The notes beneath the pieces were generated by a model. That model saw nothing but the letters and a program-made list of their open reading frames with translations, had not been told where the DNA came from and made no database searches. 31,714 nucleotides of DNA from Thalassiosira profunda (lineage: Eukaryota; Bacillariophyta; Thalassiosirophyceae; Thalassiosirales; Thalassiosiraceae). The translations under genes were made by a program, and so were the position numbers. The stretch spans positions 1 through 31,714 of the forward strand of contig JALLAP010000081.1 in NCBI GenBank assembly GCA_036939355.1. The letters run 5' to 3'. Of the stretch, positions 9,623 through 19,811 are shown piece after piece; position 1 is the stretch's first letter; each line of letters starts with the position of its first letter.

Positions 9623-12523
9623 ATGCAAGCCGCCGCAATCGTCATTGCATTGGCGCTACTGCTCCCGCTCTCAATCAGTGCTAATTTGCAGCGTCATTGC
9701 AGCGTCGGCCGCGCGATCTCTCTCCCGATGTTTCCCGCGCGGATGCTTCCCGGTTGCCCGGACAAAGAGAACTGCCGCGACGTCGATTGCGCCCTCAATC
9801 AGGATCTCTTCCTTCCGGCCGGCTTGAAAAATGGGAGCGTCGGCGCGCGTGCGCCCAATGGCGAGGAAGAGCTGCCGCCAGTATTGGTCAACAGCATCGC
9901 TGGACACGGGACGTACGAATCAAATCGCTCCAATCGTTCGGGTGGCAATGGCAACGCCAATTTGTCCTAGGTCGGTCGCCAGCTCTACGTCGGAAATCTT
10001 CCTCCGGGGATCACCGGCAGGGAACTGACTGTGTTCCTGAACCGAGCCATGCAGTTCGCTCGCTTGTGCAAGGAGGAAGACACGCCTGTGGTGGGGTGCA
10101 ACCTTCCAGAATACGTCCCGTGGGATAAACCGGCTCCCGCGTATGCATTTGTCGAATTCTCCAGCGACGAACACGCGGACTGGGCGTTGCATCTGAACGG
10201 CGTCCCCTTCATGGGAACGGGATCACCCCTGAAGGTCGCGCGCCCCAAGAAGTACAAAGGGACGTCTGCGCCACCTATGTCCTGGCAGAAATTCCTCGAG
10301 GAATGGCCCCTGGAAAAGCGACCTGGATTTCAGCCGCCTCGTCAGAGCGCCGCGGCGCCCGGAGACAAGTTTGCGTGGAACGGAGAGAAGTGGATATATC
10401 GACCCGCTGCAGCAGTGAGTTAGTTTATCTGCTTTTCCTTGGTTGTTTGCATTGCCATCTCCTCTAACCACTCTCGCAATGATCTCCCGTCGCAGCTCCG
10501 CAGGGCGGCCAAGCGCTCGGCACCCACGACGCAAGCCGCTCCGCGCCAAGAGGCGGCAGCAGCCGCCGCCCCAGTGGCCGCTCCCAGCGACAACACGGCC
10601 CCAGCTGGCCCTGTCGCCGATCCAAGCCGCCGAGAGTCGTCTACCAGCGCTCCCAGGTCCAAATCATCGTACGACAGGGACGAAATCCCATACGACGCCA
10701 CGCTCCATTGGTTTGGGCGGACGAAGCCATCCATTCTACGAGACGACTCCCGAGTGCTCGCCCTCGCCGACTGCGACGCCATTGCCATGAAGAGGGCGAG
10801 GTGCGCGCACTGCGGCCGTCTGCCCGAGCACGGCATAACGCACTGCAACGTGATCGACAGAATCGACTCGTCCAATCCTGTGTACTCGCGGAGGAACTGT
10901 CAGACGTTGTGCCCGACCTGCAACAGCCTCAAGCATTCTCTCGCCGACCCCGAGTTCATCGGGAAAGTCTTCGCCACCTACGACAACATCAATCCTCTGA
11001 TTGACAAGTTCTGCCCCGAGTACGGCATTACTTGCGTGGACGAGTAAGAGCACCTCGGCCTATCTCCAATGACTATTTGAGCTCCACCTCTCACTCTCTC
11101 TGCTCTCGCTCTTAACACTCCAGCCTCCGCACGCTCAGCGATTCTCAGGACATTGAGCTTCGCCTCGACTTGTACCCAACCGACGGCAGCATGACCGCCA
11201 AAAGGAAGGGACGCGATTTCGCTTCGCTGTTTGCCCGCTTGAAGAGCGAGGACGGGATCTGTGGCGAAGAGGTGGACACGCGGGCCATGGTGGTCGACCT
11301 TTACACTAGGCGATGCATCCACTGCGATTGTCCTTGCGCATTCGGTGTCAATCGTCTGAACAACGATGAATCATACGTCATGCAACTCCTGTATGGTGAA
11401 CTGTGGCCAATGTGCTGTGGCTGCAATCGGATGCTGGCCAACTACCCCTACCACCTTTTTCTGGCAAAGATTGTTGCAATTCGCGATCATTACTTCAAAC
11501 GTGGGATCAATCCAGGCGACGGCCGTCAATACATGACGCATGGGCGACAGCAGCGACATCCTGTCCGAATCAAATACGAGAACGGCTTGACGATCTCGTT
11601 TCCGTCACTGACGACTGCAAAGATTATGCAATTGCGCCCAGAAAGCGACACTTGCATCGAAGATATCTCTATCATCCAGTTCCGCCGGGACGTGGCCAAG
11701 AAAGGCTATGTCGACGAGATCCGCCAGGCTCTTGGGTGCGTGACGGGCATCGAAGAGGAGTTCAATTATGGTGAGTCTTCTTTTGCCTTTGGACAACCAA
11801 CCGCTTCGCACTGCAGCCGTACTTACTGATACTCTTGTTTGCATTCCTCTATCAGCCGATTACATCCAGGAGGATCAGTTGCACGAGATGGAAGACGGGC
11901 TGGTAGCTGCAGCTGAAGCTGAAGCTGCAGCTGAAGCAGCAAAATCAAAGACCTCCAAGCCCAAATCGAAAAAGGCGAAGACCTCCAAAGCTGAACCGCT
12001 CTTTGATGTCGAAGATCCCTCTCTGTTCAGTTTCGTTCCAATTGACCTGCACGGCCTTAAAAACCTCGCCCGTGTCTGGGAATGCTTCCACTGGTTTGAC
12101 CCAGACGTGCATCCCACGCTGCAGGACAGAATGAAGTGCAAGCACTGTCCAAAAGTGTTTCTTCTTCCCAACAGTTGGCATCTGCCAGATGCCGCACGAC
12201 GTCATGCCAGAGTTGACCACGACATTCTGCCATCGTACACGGAGCGCGTGACCAACAAGCCGCTCGAAACTGTTCACGATCGCCAAGTGCATACCTTGGT
12301 TGCTCCCACTGGCAAGCGGAACAAAGCCTGGGGGTGCTACGAAACGTTTGACGAAGACGTCCATCCCGAGCTGAGGGGCATCGCGAAATGCAAGTTCTGC
12401 GACGACATTGAGTACGATATGGGAAGGCCCCCGCGGGGCAACTCGGCGCTGAGACTGACTCCTACAATGAAGAAGCATGCGCTGGAGGTACATTCTGATC
12501 AGATGGGCGAGGCAGCTGAGTAG
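9623..12523 (+). CDS. RRM, double HNH-like module and double BED-like zinc-finger protein (five exons, 5' exon tentative)
   Basis: Proposed exons are 9623-9880 (tentative), 9971-10414, 10496-11043, 11124-11770 and 11856-12523, giving 854 aa. The last three introns have good donors (GTGAGT, GTAAGA, GTGAGT), CAG acceptors and matching phases (0, 2, 1). The RRM (about 87-181) has RNP2 LYVGNL and RNP1 YAFVEF and resembles U2AF-large-subunit RRMs. Residues about 337-376 form an HNH-like zinc module: CAHC, then DRID, then CPTCNSLK. A second, degenerate copy (about 481-517) has CIHC, VNRLNND and CCGCN. A Glu/Ala then Lys/Ser-rich linker (about 646-680) leads to two C-x2-C/H-x4-H fingers (C727, C730, H749, H754; C811, C814, H840, H845), each preceded by an F-D-x-DVHP motif. 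The first exon would encode a hydrophobic, signal-like N-terminus, odd for an RNA-binding protein, so the true start may lie elsewhere. An in-frame TAG at 9968-9970 requires an intron there. Confidence 0.75.
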
Positions 12524-12536
12524 AAGCATGCGCTGG
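12471..12536 (+). repeat. 15-bp direct repeat with 51-bp period across the stop codon
   Basis: AGAAGCATGCGCTGG occurs at 12471-12485 and 12522-12536. The period is exactly 17 codons. The first copy encodes the KHAL of the last zinc-finger His pair. In the second copy the codon before the same KHAL is TAG instead of AAG and is the gene's stop, so the stop may have arisen inside a small in-frame duplication. Confidence 0.8.
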
Positions 12537-12591
12537 CACATCGGATAGATGAAGAAGCGGATGAAGAAGCGGAGTAGTCTTCGCCTTGGCT

Positions 12592-15500
12592 TTATGTAGT
12601 GTAGGAAGCCTGCGAAGTAAACTCTGACTGGCTGATCCTGATAGTAGCCTGTTTCCCTGCCAATAGATTTGTTCGTCTCCCTGCTATCAAATTGTTGGCA
12701 GTGAAGTTGGAGTGCTTCTCAGCGACGACCAATTCCACAGAAGTCTGGTCGTCCTCTGGCGAAATCCTTGGTGATGGGCACTCGATGGCATCCGTCGCCA
12801 CGAACTGACCAGCAATGCTTGCAGAATCTCCAAAGTGACAAACGTAGTCCACGTTCGACCTGAATCCATGCCCGTAGATTCGGACAACCGTTTCGCCGTA
12901 GTGGGGTCCACTCGTGGGATTGTTGAATAGGATGACTGGCGGCTGGTAAAACTCAAAGACTGTTTCGCTGGGCATGACGTCGTCACCCTCGGCCACCACG
13001 ACGAAATCAACAGTGCCAGGAGGATGCATTGGGGCCTTGCACTGGACAGTTTGGTCTGAAAGGTACACTGCGTCCGAGTACAACTCTCCAAATTTGCACT
13101 GCAGCGAGGACGACCTTTCGAAAGCGTCACCAGTCACAGTCACCAGCGTGCCCCCAGTAAAAGGCCCCCCACTTGGATAAATCGATACAGTCTGGACGTT
13201 GGGGGTGTAAAGGAATGCCGTGCGACCTTCCTCGGCGAGGTCGACGCCATTCAAGCTGACGGCAAAGAAGACTGGCCTTTCATTAGAATGAGGTGGCGAA
13301 ACGCACGTCAGCTCCTCATTCGATAGCACCAACGCAGGCACCGTAACACTCCCAAAGATGCAGCTCGCCGTGTCCGAGGTAATGGATGGGAACATGTTGG
13401 AGCCAAAAACGTGGACCTCAGTGCCCCCATTGACAGAGCCCTGGGCGGGGAACATGCTGTGGATGGTGGCCGGAGGAGTGAAGTGAAAGCGCGCCGCGGC
13501 CTCAGGATAGTCGACTCCATTCAGAGAGACTGAGACGCCAACCTCAGTCACTTCGTCGACGTCCTTGCTCAGATCAGGGGTGATGCAGGTAATCTCCGTC
13601 GAAGAAACGAACGCTGCAGGTGACGAGCCAAGACGACCAAACCTGCAGAGCATGTCATCAGTGGCAACAAACGACTTGCCGACCAGCGAAATTTCCGTGC
13701 CTCCCAGGAGACTGCCGCTGGATGGGCTGGCGTAGAGGACATCGATCTCCTTGAAGGAGGCAAACTGCCAAGGAGTGCGAAGCGTGTCGACGCCATTGAG
13801 AGTGAGTCTCAGCTTGTAGTTGCCGGGCCTCATTGCAGGAGCGGTGCAGCTGAGCTTGTCCTCGGACAGCCACCTTCCCGGAGCTTCAGTTCCCCCAAAG
13901 AAGCATTTGATGTTGTTGCTGTTCACAAAGTTCGAGCCAGTTATTTTGACGACCGTGCCCCCCGTTTCTGGACCAGATCGCGGGTGCATGACATCAAACG
14001 CGGCCGCCTTTGTGTACTCGAATGTGAGATGACTTCTCGAGACGACCTGACCATCGACGCTGACTCCTATGCGCATGGGCCCTTCTCGCTGCGTTGGAGG
14101 GGACACGCAAATGAGCTCTGACTCCTGAATCCTTGCAGGCACTAGCTCGTCTCCAAAGGCGCAGTGAGACACCACGCTGGGCGATGCCTCTTTCAACGCG
14201 AAAGTCACGCGCGTGCCTCCACTCATCTCGCCAAACGAGGGCCAGATTGAGCTCAAGGAGAGATCGGCGTATGTGAACAAGAGTGGAGGCCCAGTCGAAA
14301 TGCGCACGCCGTCCAGCGCGAGCGCCACTGAGACGTTTCCCGCATTCACATTGACCGGTAGCGAACACTGGATGGACGTTGCGTTGACGAAACGAGATGG
14401 CACGATATACTTGTCGTCCACAAGGCAGGCAAGGCCATCGATGTCTGGCAAAGCGCTTCCTTCCAGCACAACCACATGCATCGTGTCCGGAGATCCCATC
14501 GTAGGCTGAATCGACTTGACCAGGAGAGGGTCAATGACGCGAAATTCCAACAAGCTCTCTCCAAAGTCTTGGCCGTTTGTTGTGATGCTCAAGCGGTACT
14601 CTCCAGGGCGCAACCCCTGGGGTATGCGACAGAGCAGCTGCTCTTCACTGACAAAGGTTGCCTGCGTCTCGACTGCCTCTGCGCTCGTCCGGTCTGACGA
14701 AATCCTGCACCCAAGCGCTTCGCGGTTCTTGAACAGTGAGCCATAGACAGTGATGGTCTTGTCTGTGGTGCTAGGGACGACCGAAGGGTACAGCGCATCC
14801 AGCACCATCTCGTCTTCGTACTCAAAGGCTTGGAACGGAAGAGCGAACACGTCAGAGCCGTAGGAGAGCGCAAAGTCTACGCCACCACTCGAGAGAGCTG
14901 GTGGTGCCTTGCAGAGGACCTTGTTGGCTGAAACGACGTCCGTCTCCACAGAAGCTTCACCAAAATGGCACTCCACTGGTCCAAGCGAGTCAGAAAAATG
15001 ATCGCCGTTCACTGTGACGACTGTGCCACCTCGCAAGAATCCATGGCCGGGATAAATTGCCGACAGATGGAAGGGCGTGTAGAATGTGAAGCAAGTTTCC
15101 GTAGCGGCCGTTTCGCCCGTGTCTGCCACCACCTCCAGGGTTGTAGATTCAGCACTCTCCCACTCCTGAGTGGCGCACTCCAACAAGTTTGGCGCGATGT
15201 GCCTGGCATCAACCACCACTGCAGTCGACCTGCCCTCGAATCGGCAAGCGAGCGCGTCTTCTTGCCGAAAATTCGTGCCGTGAACGAGTATTGATGTACC
15301 GCCGCGAGTCGCCCCAAACGAGGGCAGTGCATGCAGGGCGGTCATGCGAGGGTACACCTCGAAGCTTTGGTTGGTAGCGAGCGTGTCAACGGCGTTGAAC
15401 GATATGCCGACTTGGTGTGCTCCAGGCTGAAGGGCGGGCGTTTCGCAGAACAAATTCTCGTCGGATATCCACCGTCCTTGGCTTTCCACCCCGCCAAAGA

Positions 15501-18500
15501 AGCATTTGATGTCGCTCTTCAAAAAGCCCTCACCAGTCAGGACCACAATCGCGCCTCCTGATTCAGGGCCACTGGTTGGATCAATGCTCGAGAACAGGGC
15601 TTCCTTTGTGTACTCGAATACGAGCGGGCTCGTCGAGAAGGTGCTTCCATCGACGCTCACATCCACAGTGACCGGTCCTTCCTCCTGCGCTGGTGGAGAC
15701 AAGCAAACAACAACGCCTGGCTGTTCAGCCATTGCAGTTACAATGCCATCTCCAAAGCGGCAGTGGGACACTGACTCCACACTCTCCTCTTTCAAGTTGA
15801 ACGATACTCGCGTGCCTCCATTGACGTCTCCAAATGTGGGGCCGATGCCGGTCAAAGAGAGATCAATGAATGTGAACATCGCGGGAGGCTCGAATGGAAT
15901 GGGTCGACTATCGAGCGTAAATATGACAGGGGCCGATGCTTGGGACAGAGTCGATGGGGACGTGCATAGCACCAGCGTCGAATTGACAAAGAAAGTCTCG
16001 GCGGCCTGGCCTCCAAAGGCACACTTCATCAGCGGATGGAAGGATTTGCCTGTGATTGTGACATTGCTGCCAGCTTGCCCGACAGACGGAGACAGCGCTG
16101 CAAACGACGGAGGCGAGATGACCTGAAGCGTCAGATACGGCGCCCTGTACAACGTGGTGCCACCGTTTGACACGCGCACTTTGTAAGCTCCAGGCCTCAT
16201 GTGCTTCGGCAGGCGACACAAGATCTCCGAGTGACTGAGGAACGCGGCCACCATTGACAGCTGGTCGTCAAGGTGGCAGGACAAGTTGTGCTCGGAAAAC
16301 GTCTCTCCTTTGATCATAATGTCCATCGGTCGGTCGGGAGATGCCACGATGGCAGGCTCGAGATGAGACAACCAATGCTGCTCGATCACGCGCAGCTTGG
16401 CTCGCGACGAGGATAGCACGCCGTATTGGTCACTCAATAGCTCGACTCGGAACGATCCCGTCTCCTCTCCCCAAAGTATCTCCTCTACCCTGAAGTTTCC
16501 TGTTGAATTGTCAAAGATTGCCGATGCCACCAAGGACCCAACGCGGCATTGCACAGCATCCCTCGCAAGAAGGTCAAGATTGTGACCTTCGATGCTCAGG
16601 GATATTGACTCATTCGTCTTGACAACGATGCTCGGCTCGACTCCAGTGAGCTGGGGAGGCTCGACGTAAGTGAAGGAGATGTCGCCACCGCCGTAATAAA
16701 TGTCTGCCGTCTTCGTCATCTCCGCCACATCAAATCGCACGCTCTCAGGAGCCTTTGCGTTCCACGGAGCTGCGCACGCAAGTGATGAGTTGGATACAAC
16801 GGTTGCGGGCACTTGCACCAGCCCGCCGAACCGACACGCCACATTCTGAAGGCGCTCGAACCCACTTCCGTGCACAGTGACATTGGTCCCAGCGATGCCC
16901 ATTTCTGGTGAGATGTGAGAGATGTGCGCCTTGGCTGGTAATGCAGCAGCAACGATGCCTTCGTCGTCGCGATAAACAAACTGAAAGCGTTCACGAGAAT
17001 ACTCTTGTCTATTGGCCGATATCGAGAAGTCGACGCTCGCAGGAGACTTCGATTCGCCATCGTACTGTGGCGACTGACAGGTGCCAACGTTGGTGCTGGC
17101 ATCGGACACTTCAATTTCCACATGCTGCGATCCAAAAGAGCACACGGAGTGGGAGCCAAAAGGGTGGTTGCTCTTGACGCGAACGAGAGTTCCGCCGGCA
17201 AGAGGGCCCTCAGTTGGTGAAACGTCAAGCAGCTGCAGCGGATCCAAGTAGTCGAACGCCAAGCCTTCTCTGCCCACGCAGTCACCGCCGTCCACACACA
17301 CCCAAATCGATTTGCTTCCGGGGAGATAAAAAGGAGCTGCATTGCAGAGGATCTCGTTCCGGCTCAGATAATCTGCACGCACAAACTGACTGCCGAACAG
17401 GCATCGGTAGGCAAAGGAGTCGGAGAAATCCGTTCCATTGACTCGAACTCTCGTCCCTCCCGATGTGGACCCAAATGTTGGACTGATGCCGCTTATCGTG
17501 AGACCATGGTGCACACGAAGCACGACGCCGCTGTTGTTGTAGTCGACGCCATTCAGAGCGATAAACAAAGGCAGCTCTCGAGCGTGTGGCTCGATGGATC
17601 TGCGTTCATAGTGACACGCAATGTCCGACTCAGAAATCCACCGCGCTTCCGCTTCCAGCGTCCCCAGTCGGCACTTCAAGTGCTTCGAGTTGAAGAATGG
17701 CCCTCCGAGCACCGTGACATCAGTCGAGAACTCGGAATAGAATGACATTGGAGACGCCGAGGTGATGCCTGGGGGCTCATAAAAGGCGAAAGGGACTGCC
17801 TCCGACGCAATAGCAAATGGCGATGTTGCCGTGATGATCAGGCTTGTTTTCTCGGCTGCATCACGCTGTGGAGATGCGCATTCAGCAAATGAGCTGTTGA
17901 GAACCGTTGTAGGAAACTCCTCTTCTCCAAAGACGCAGGCGTAGGATGCACCTAACTCTAGGCCAGTGAGCTGAACTGCAACCTTGGTTCCGCCAGCGAC
18001 AGGAGCTGATTCAGGAAACGTTGACACTAGTCGCAAATCCTCGTAGTATCGAAATAGGAGCCCAGTCTCGACGACCGACCCGTCTGGCTCCACCAATTTA
18101 AGCAAAGATGCACCAACAGATGACGCAGGCGCCAGACAACTCATCTCCGACGGAGACAAAGCCACCGCTGGGACAGAAGTTCTGTTGAACAGGCATTGCC
18201 ACCCTGTTTCGTTGACGAATCCATCGCCCAGAATGTGCACCTCTGTTCCTCCTCGCTTCGACCCAGCACTGGGCTCCACGCCAGTGACGGTTGCCGGGAT
18301 GACGTACGAGAAGACAGAGGTGCTGGTGGGGTTGACGAAATTCAGCCCATCGTTGCTGTAGGATACGACGACATCGCCAGCCGCGGTTGGCGGAGAGTCG
18401 CAACGAACCATCGTCCACGTTACAAACTCGGCAGGGACCACCACATCGCCAAATCGGCAGGTTATCGTGTCTTCGAACAAAAAGCCACTGCCAACCAACG

Positions 18501-19521
18501 TCACTGGAGTACTACCTGCAATGGAGCCGCGAGTAGGATGCATTTCAGACACAACTGCGCGCGCCACGTACTCTAAATGGGCGCCACTGGACGACACATC
18601 GACTGCGTTTGTAGTGACCCTCACGATTACGTCCGTGGTTGCAGCCATTGGTGGAATTTGACACCGCATCTCTGTAGACGACACGTATTCTGCCTTCACT
18701 GCCGAGCTGGCTCTTTCCACGCCACCAGTTGGATCGACGTGACTCCTCTCAAAGAGGCACGCCAAATCAGCTGTATCTTCAAAATTCAAGCCTGTGACAA
18801 TCAGTGGCGTCCCGCCCGCTTCATCTACCCATTTGGGGCTGATCGAGTGAACCTCCGGAAGCGCCTTGTAGTGGAAATCGACCAAAGTTGGAGAGAAGTC
18901 GACGCCATTGAGACTGACCGATATTGGGTCCGACGCGCCCGCAATACCAGGTGGGCTCTGGCACACTATCTTCTCCTCGCTGGCAAAGGTGGCGTCCACA
19001 AAATACGACGACCCAAAACGGCACACGACGACTGTCGAGGACGGAAAGGCTCCATACATTTCCACCGGCGTGCCTCCATTCGAGTCTCCAAATGCGGGGT
19101 AGATGGACGATATTGCGGGGTGCTCAAAGTACATGAATTCCGCAGCGCTGGACGTGCGGTCCGCACCAACACTGCTCAACGTCACATTGACCAGGCCAGG
19201 ACTCTCCACAGGGGGCGCAACGCACTGAATTGCAGTGTCGCTGATCCAAAAGGTCGGAACTGGTGCACTGTCGCCAAAGTGGCAGCGCAAAGAGTCGTCA
19301 TCGTGCATCCCGCTTCCAATCAGGCTGACCCAAGTCCCCCCACCGATTGGACCGCTCGCAGGGCTGCAGCTGCTGACCACCACATTCTGTCCAGCGGCAT
19401 CCCCAGTAGAAAGGTTGCGGACGTGGCTATGTGCTGGTAGGCCCACACGGCTCTCTGATGCAACAGACGTGTGGGCCAGCAGTATCGCGGCCCACAGGGC
19501 CCGCAGCATCAGCCCCAGCAT
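12592..19521 (-). CDS. Giant secreted IPT/TIG-repeat protein (2309 aa) without cysteine tail
   Basis: The start is the ATG at 19521 because it begins a signal peptide (MLGLMLRALWAAILLAHTS). The frame is open upstream to 20445, but that part overlaps the TatD gene in another frame and is Arg/Ala-rich with no domain. About 25 IPT/TIG units follow, each with P..G...GGT, C.FG and a second Cys. The first unit is complete, unlike in the paralogue at 1-9253. Units 12-17 and 18-23 appear to form a duplicated block of six. After the last TIG the protein ends in about 40 residues without similarity to the paralogue and with no cysteine-rich region and no evident membrane anchor. It is probably secreted to the surface or matrix, by inference from the family. 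It converges on the RRM/HNH gene with 68 bp between stop codons, so 3' UTRs probably overlap. Confidence 0.92.
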   Translation of the reverse strand: MLGLMLRALWAAILLAHTSVASESRVGLPAHSHVRNLSTGDAAGQNVVVSSCSPASGPIGGGTWVSLIGSGMHDDDSLRCHFGDSAPVPTFWISDTAIQCVAPPVESPGLVNVTLSSVGADRTSSAAEFMYFEHPAISSIYPAFGDSNGGTPVEMYGAFPSSTVVVCRFGSSYFVDATFASEEKIVCQSPPGIAGASDPISVSLNGVDFSPTLVDFHYKALPEVHSISPKWVDEAGGTPLIVTGLNFEDTADLACLFERSHVDPTGGVERASSAVKAEYVSSTEMRCQIPPMAATTDVIVRVTTNAVDVSSSGAHLEYVARAVVSEMHPTRGSIAGSTPVTLVGSGFLFEDTITCRFGDVVVPAEFVTWTMVRCDSPPTAAGDVVVSYSNDGLNFVNPTSTSVFSYVIPATVTGVEPSAGSKRGGTEVHILGDGFVNETGWQCLFNRTSVPAVALSPSEMSCLAPASSVGASLLKLVEPDGSVVETGLLFRYYEDLRLVSTFPESAPVAGGTKVAVQLTGLELGASYACVFGEEEFPTTVLNSSFAECASPQRDAAEKTSLIITATSPFAIASEAVPFAFYEPPGITSASPMSFYSEFSTDVTVLGGPFFNSKHLKCRLGTLEAEARWISESDIACHYERRSIEPHARELPLFIALNGVDYNNSGVVLRVHHGLTISGISPTFGSTSGGTRVRVNGTDFSDSFAYRCLFGSQFVRADYLSRNEILCNAAPFYLPGSKSIWVCVDGGDCVGREGLAFDYLDPLQLLDVSPTEGPLAGGTLVRVKSNHPFGSHSVCSFGSQHVEIEVSDASTNVGTCQSPQYDGESKSPASVDFSISANRQEYSRERFQFVYRDDEGIVAAALPAKAHISHISPEMGIAGTNVTVHGSGFERLQNVACRFGGLVQVPATVVSNSSLACAAPWNAKAPESVRFDVAEMTKTADIYYGGGDISFTYVEPPQLTGVEPSIVVKTNESISLSIEGHNLDLLARDAVQCRVGSLVASAIFDNSTGNFRVEEILWGEETGSFRVELLSDQYGVLSSSRAKLRVIEQHWLSHLEPAIVASPDRPMDIMIKGETFSEHNLSCHLDDQLSMVAAFLSHSEILCRLPKHMRPGAYKVRVSNGGTTLYRAPYLTLQVISPPSFAALSPSVGQAGSNVTITGKSFHPLMKCAFGGQAAETFFVNSTLVLCTSPSTLSQASAPVIFTLDSRPIPFEPPAMFTFIDLSLTGIGPTFGDVNGGTRVSFNLKEESVESVSHCRFGDGIVTAMAEQPGVVVCLSPPAQEEGPVTVDVSVDGSTFSTSPLVFEYTKEALFSSIDPTSGPESGGAIVVLTGEGFLKSDIKCFFGGVESQGRWISDENLFCETPALQPGAHQVGISFNAVDTLATNQSFEVYPRMTALHALPSFGATRGGTSILVHGTNFRQEDALACRFEGRSTAVVVDARHIAPNLLECATQEWESAESTTLEVVADTGETAATETCFTFYTPFHLSAIYPGHGFLRGGTVVTVNGDHFSDSLGPVECHFGEASVETDVVSANKVLCKAPPALSSGGVDFALSYGSDVFALPFQAFEYEDEMVLDALYPSVVPSTTDKTITVYGSLFKNREALGCRISSDRTSAEAVETQATFVSEEQLLCRIPQGLRPGEYRLSITTNGQDFGESLLEFRVIDPLLVKSIQPTMGSPDTMHVVVLEGSALPDIDGLACLVDDKYIVPSRFVNATSIQCSLPVNVNAGNVSVALALDGVRISTGPPLLFTYADLSLSSIWPSFGEMSGGTRVTFALKEASPSVVSHCAFGDELVPARIQESELICVSPPTQREGPMRIGVSVDGQVVSRSHLTFEYTKAAAFDVMHPRSGPETGGTVVKITGSNFVNSNNIKCFFGGTEAPGRWLSEDKLSCTAPAMRPGNYKLRLTLNGVDTLRTPWQFASFKEIDVLYASPSSGSLLGGTEISLVGKSFVATDDMLCRFGRLGSSPAAFVSSTEITCITPDLSKDVDEVTEVGVSVSLNGVDYPEAAARFHFTPPATIHSMFPAQGSVNGGTEVHVFGSNMFPSITSDTASCIFGSVTVPALVLSNEELTCVSPPHSNERPVFFAVSLNGVDLAEEGRTAFLYTPNVQTVSIYPSGGPFTGGTLVTVTGDAFERSSSLQCKFGELYSDAVYLSDQTVQCKAPMHPPGTVDFVVVAEGDDVMPSETVFEFYQPPVILFNNPTSGPHYGETVVRIYGHGFRSNVDYVCHFGDSASIAGQFVATDAIECPSPRISPEDDQTSVELVVAEKHSNFTANNLIAGRRTNLLAGKQATIRISQSEFTSQASYTT

Positions 19522-19710
19522 CTTTCTGGCGATCCACGGCCGGATTCGGCCATAGCGAGATGCCCTGCTTCTTGCTGGGAGCTCAGACTTACGCCATCGA
19601 CGCGAGAGGCCTCCAGGAGGGAGGAGGGAGGAATTCTCGCCGCGCACCCTCTCTCGGCGCTCTAAAATTTCCAAAGTGTTTAAAATTTCAAACCATTTCC
19701 CCGCGGGCGG

Positions 19711-19789
19711 GGGACGTCCCTGGCCCCGGTGAGGCACTCGCTGCCCGCTGGGCACAGAGCGCAACTGATCTGTCCCGGCCGCGGTGAAA
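19711..19789 (-). pseudogene. Relic of the cysteine-rich (GCC2/GCC3) module of a TIG gene
   Basis: On the minus strand this stretch reads SPRPGQISCALCPAGSECLT, matching SPRPGQTECAPCPSGSECLT in the tail of the 1-9253 gene at 16 of 20 residues. The DNA shares a 20-bp identical run (19728-19747 with 2084-2103). It has no start, reaches a stop soon after (near 19685), and lies between the TatD stop and the signal peptide of the second TIG gene. It is best read as the remnant of the 3' end of a lost tandem TIG gene, or a stray duplication. An unrecognised alternative exon is possible. Confidence 0.65.
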
Positions 19790-19811
19790 CAGGCCAGGCT
19801 TTCCACACAGC

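Noticed and set aside
9971..10414. Naming the RRM gene as U2AF large subunit
   Set aside because: Only one RRM is present, there is no RS domain or UHM motif, and the remaining domains are not found in U2AF.
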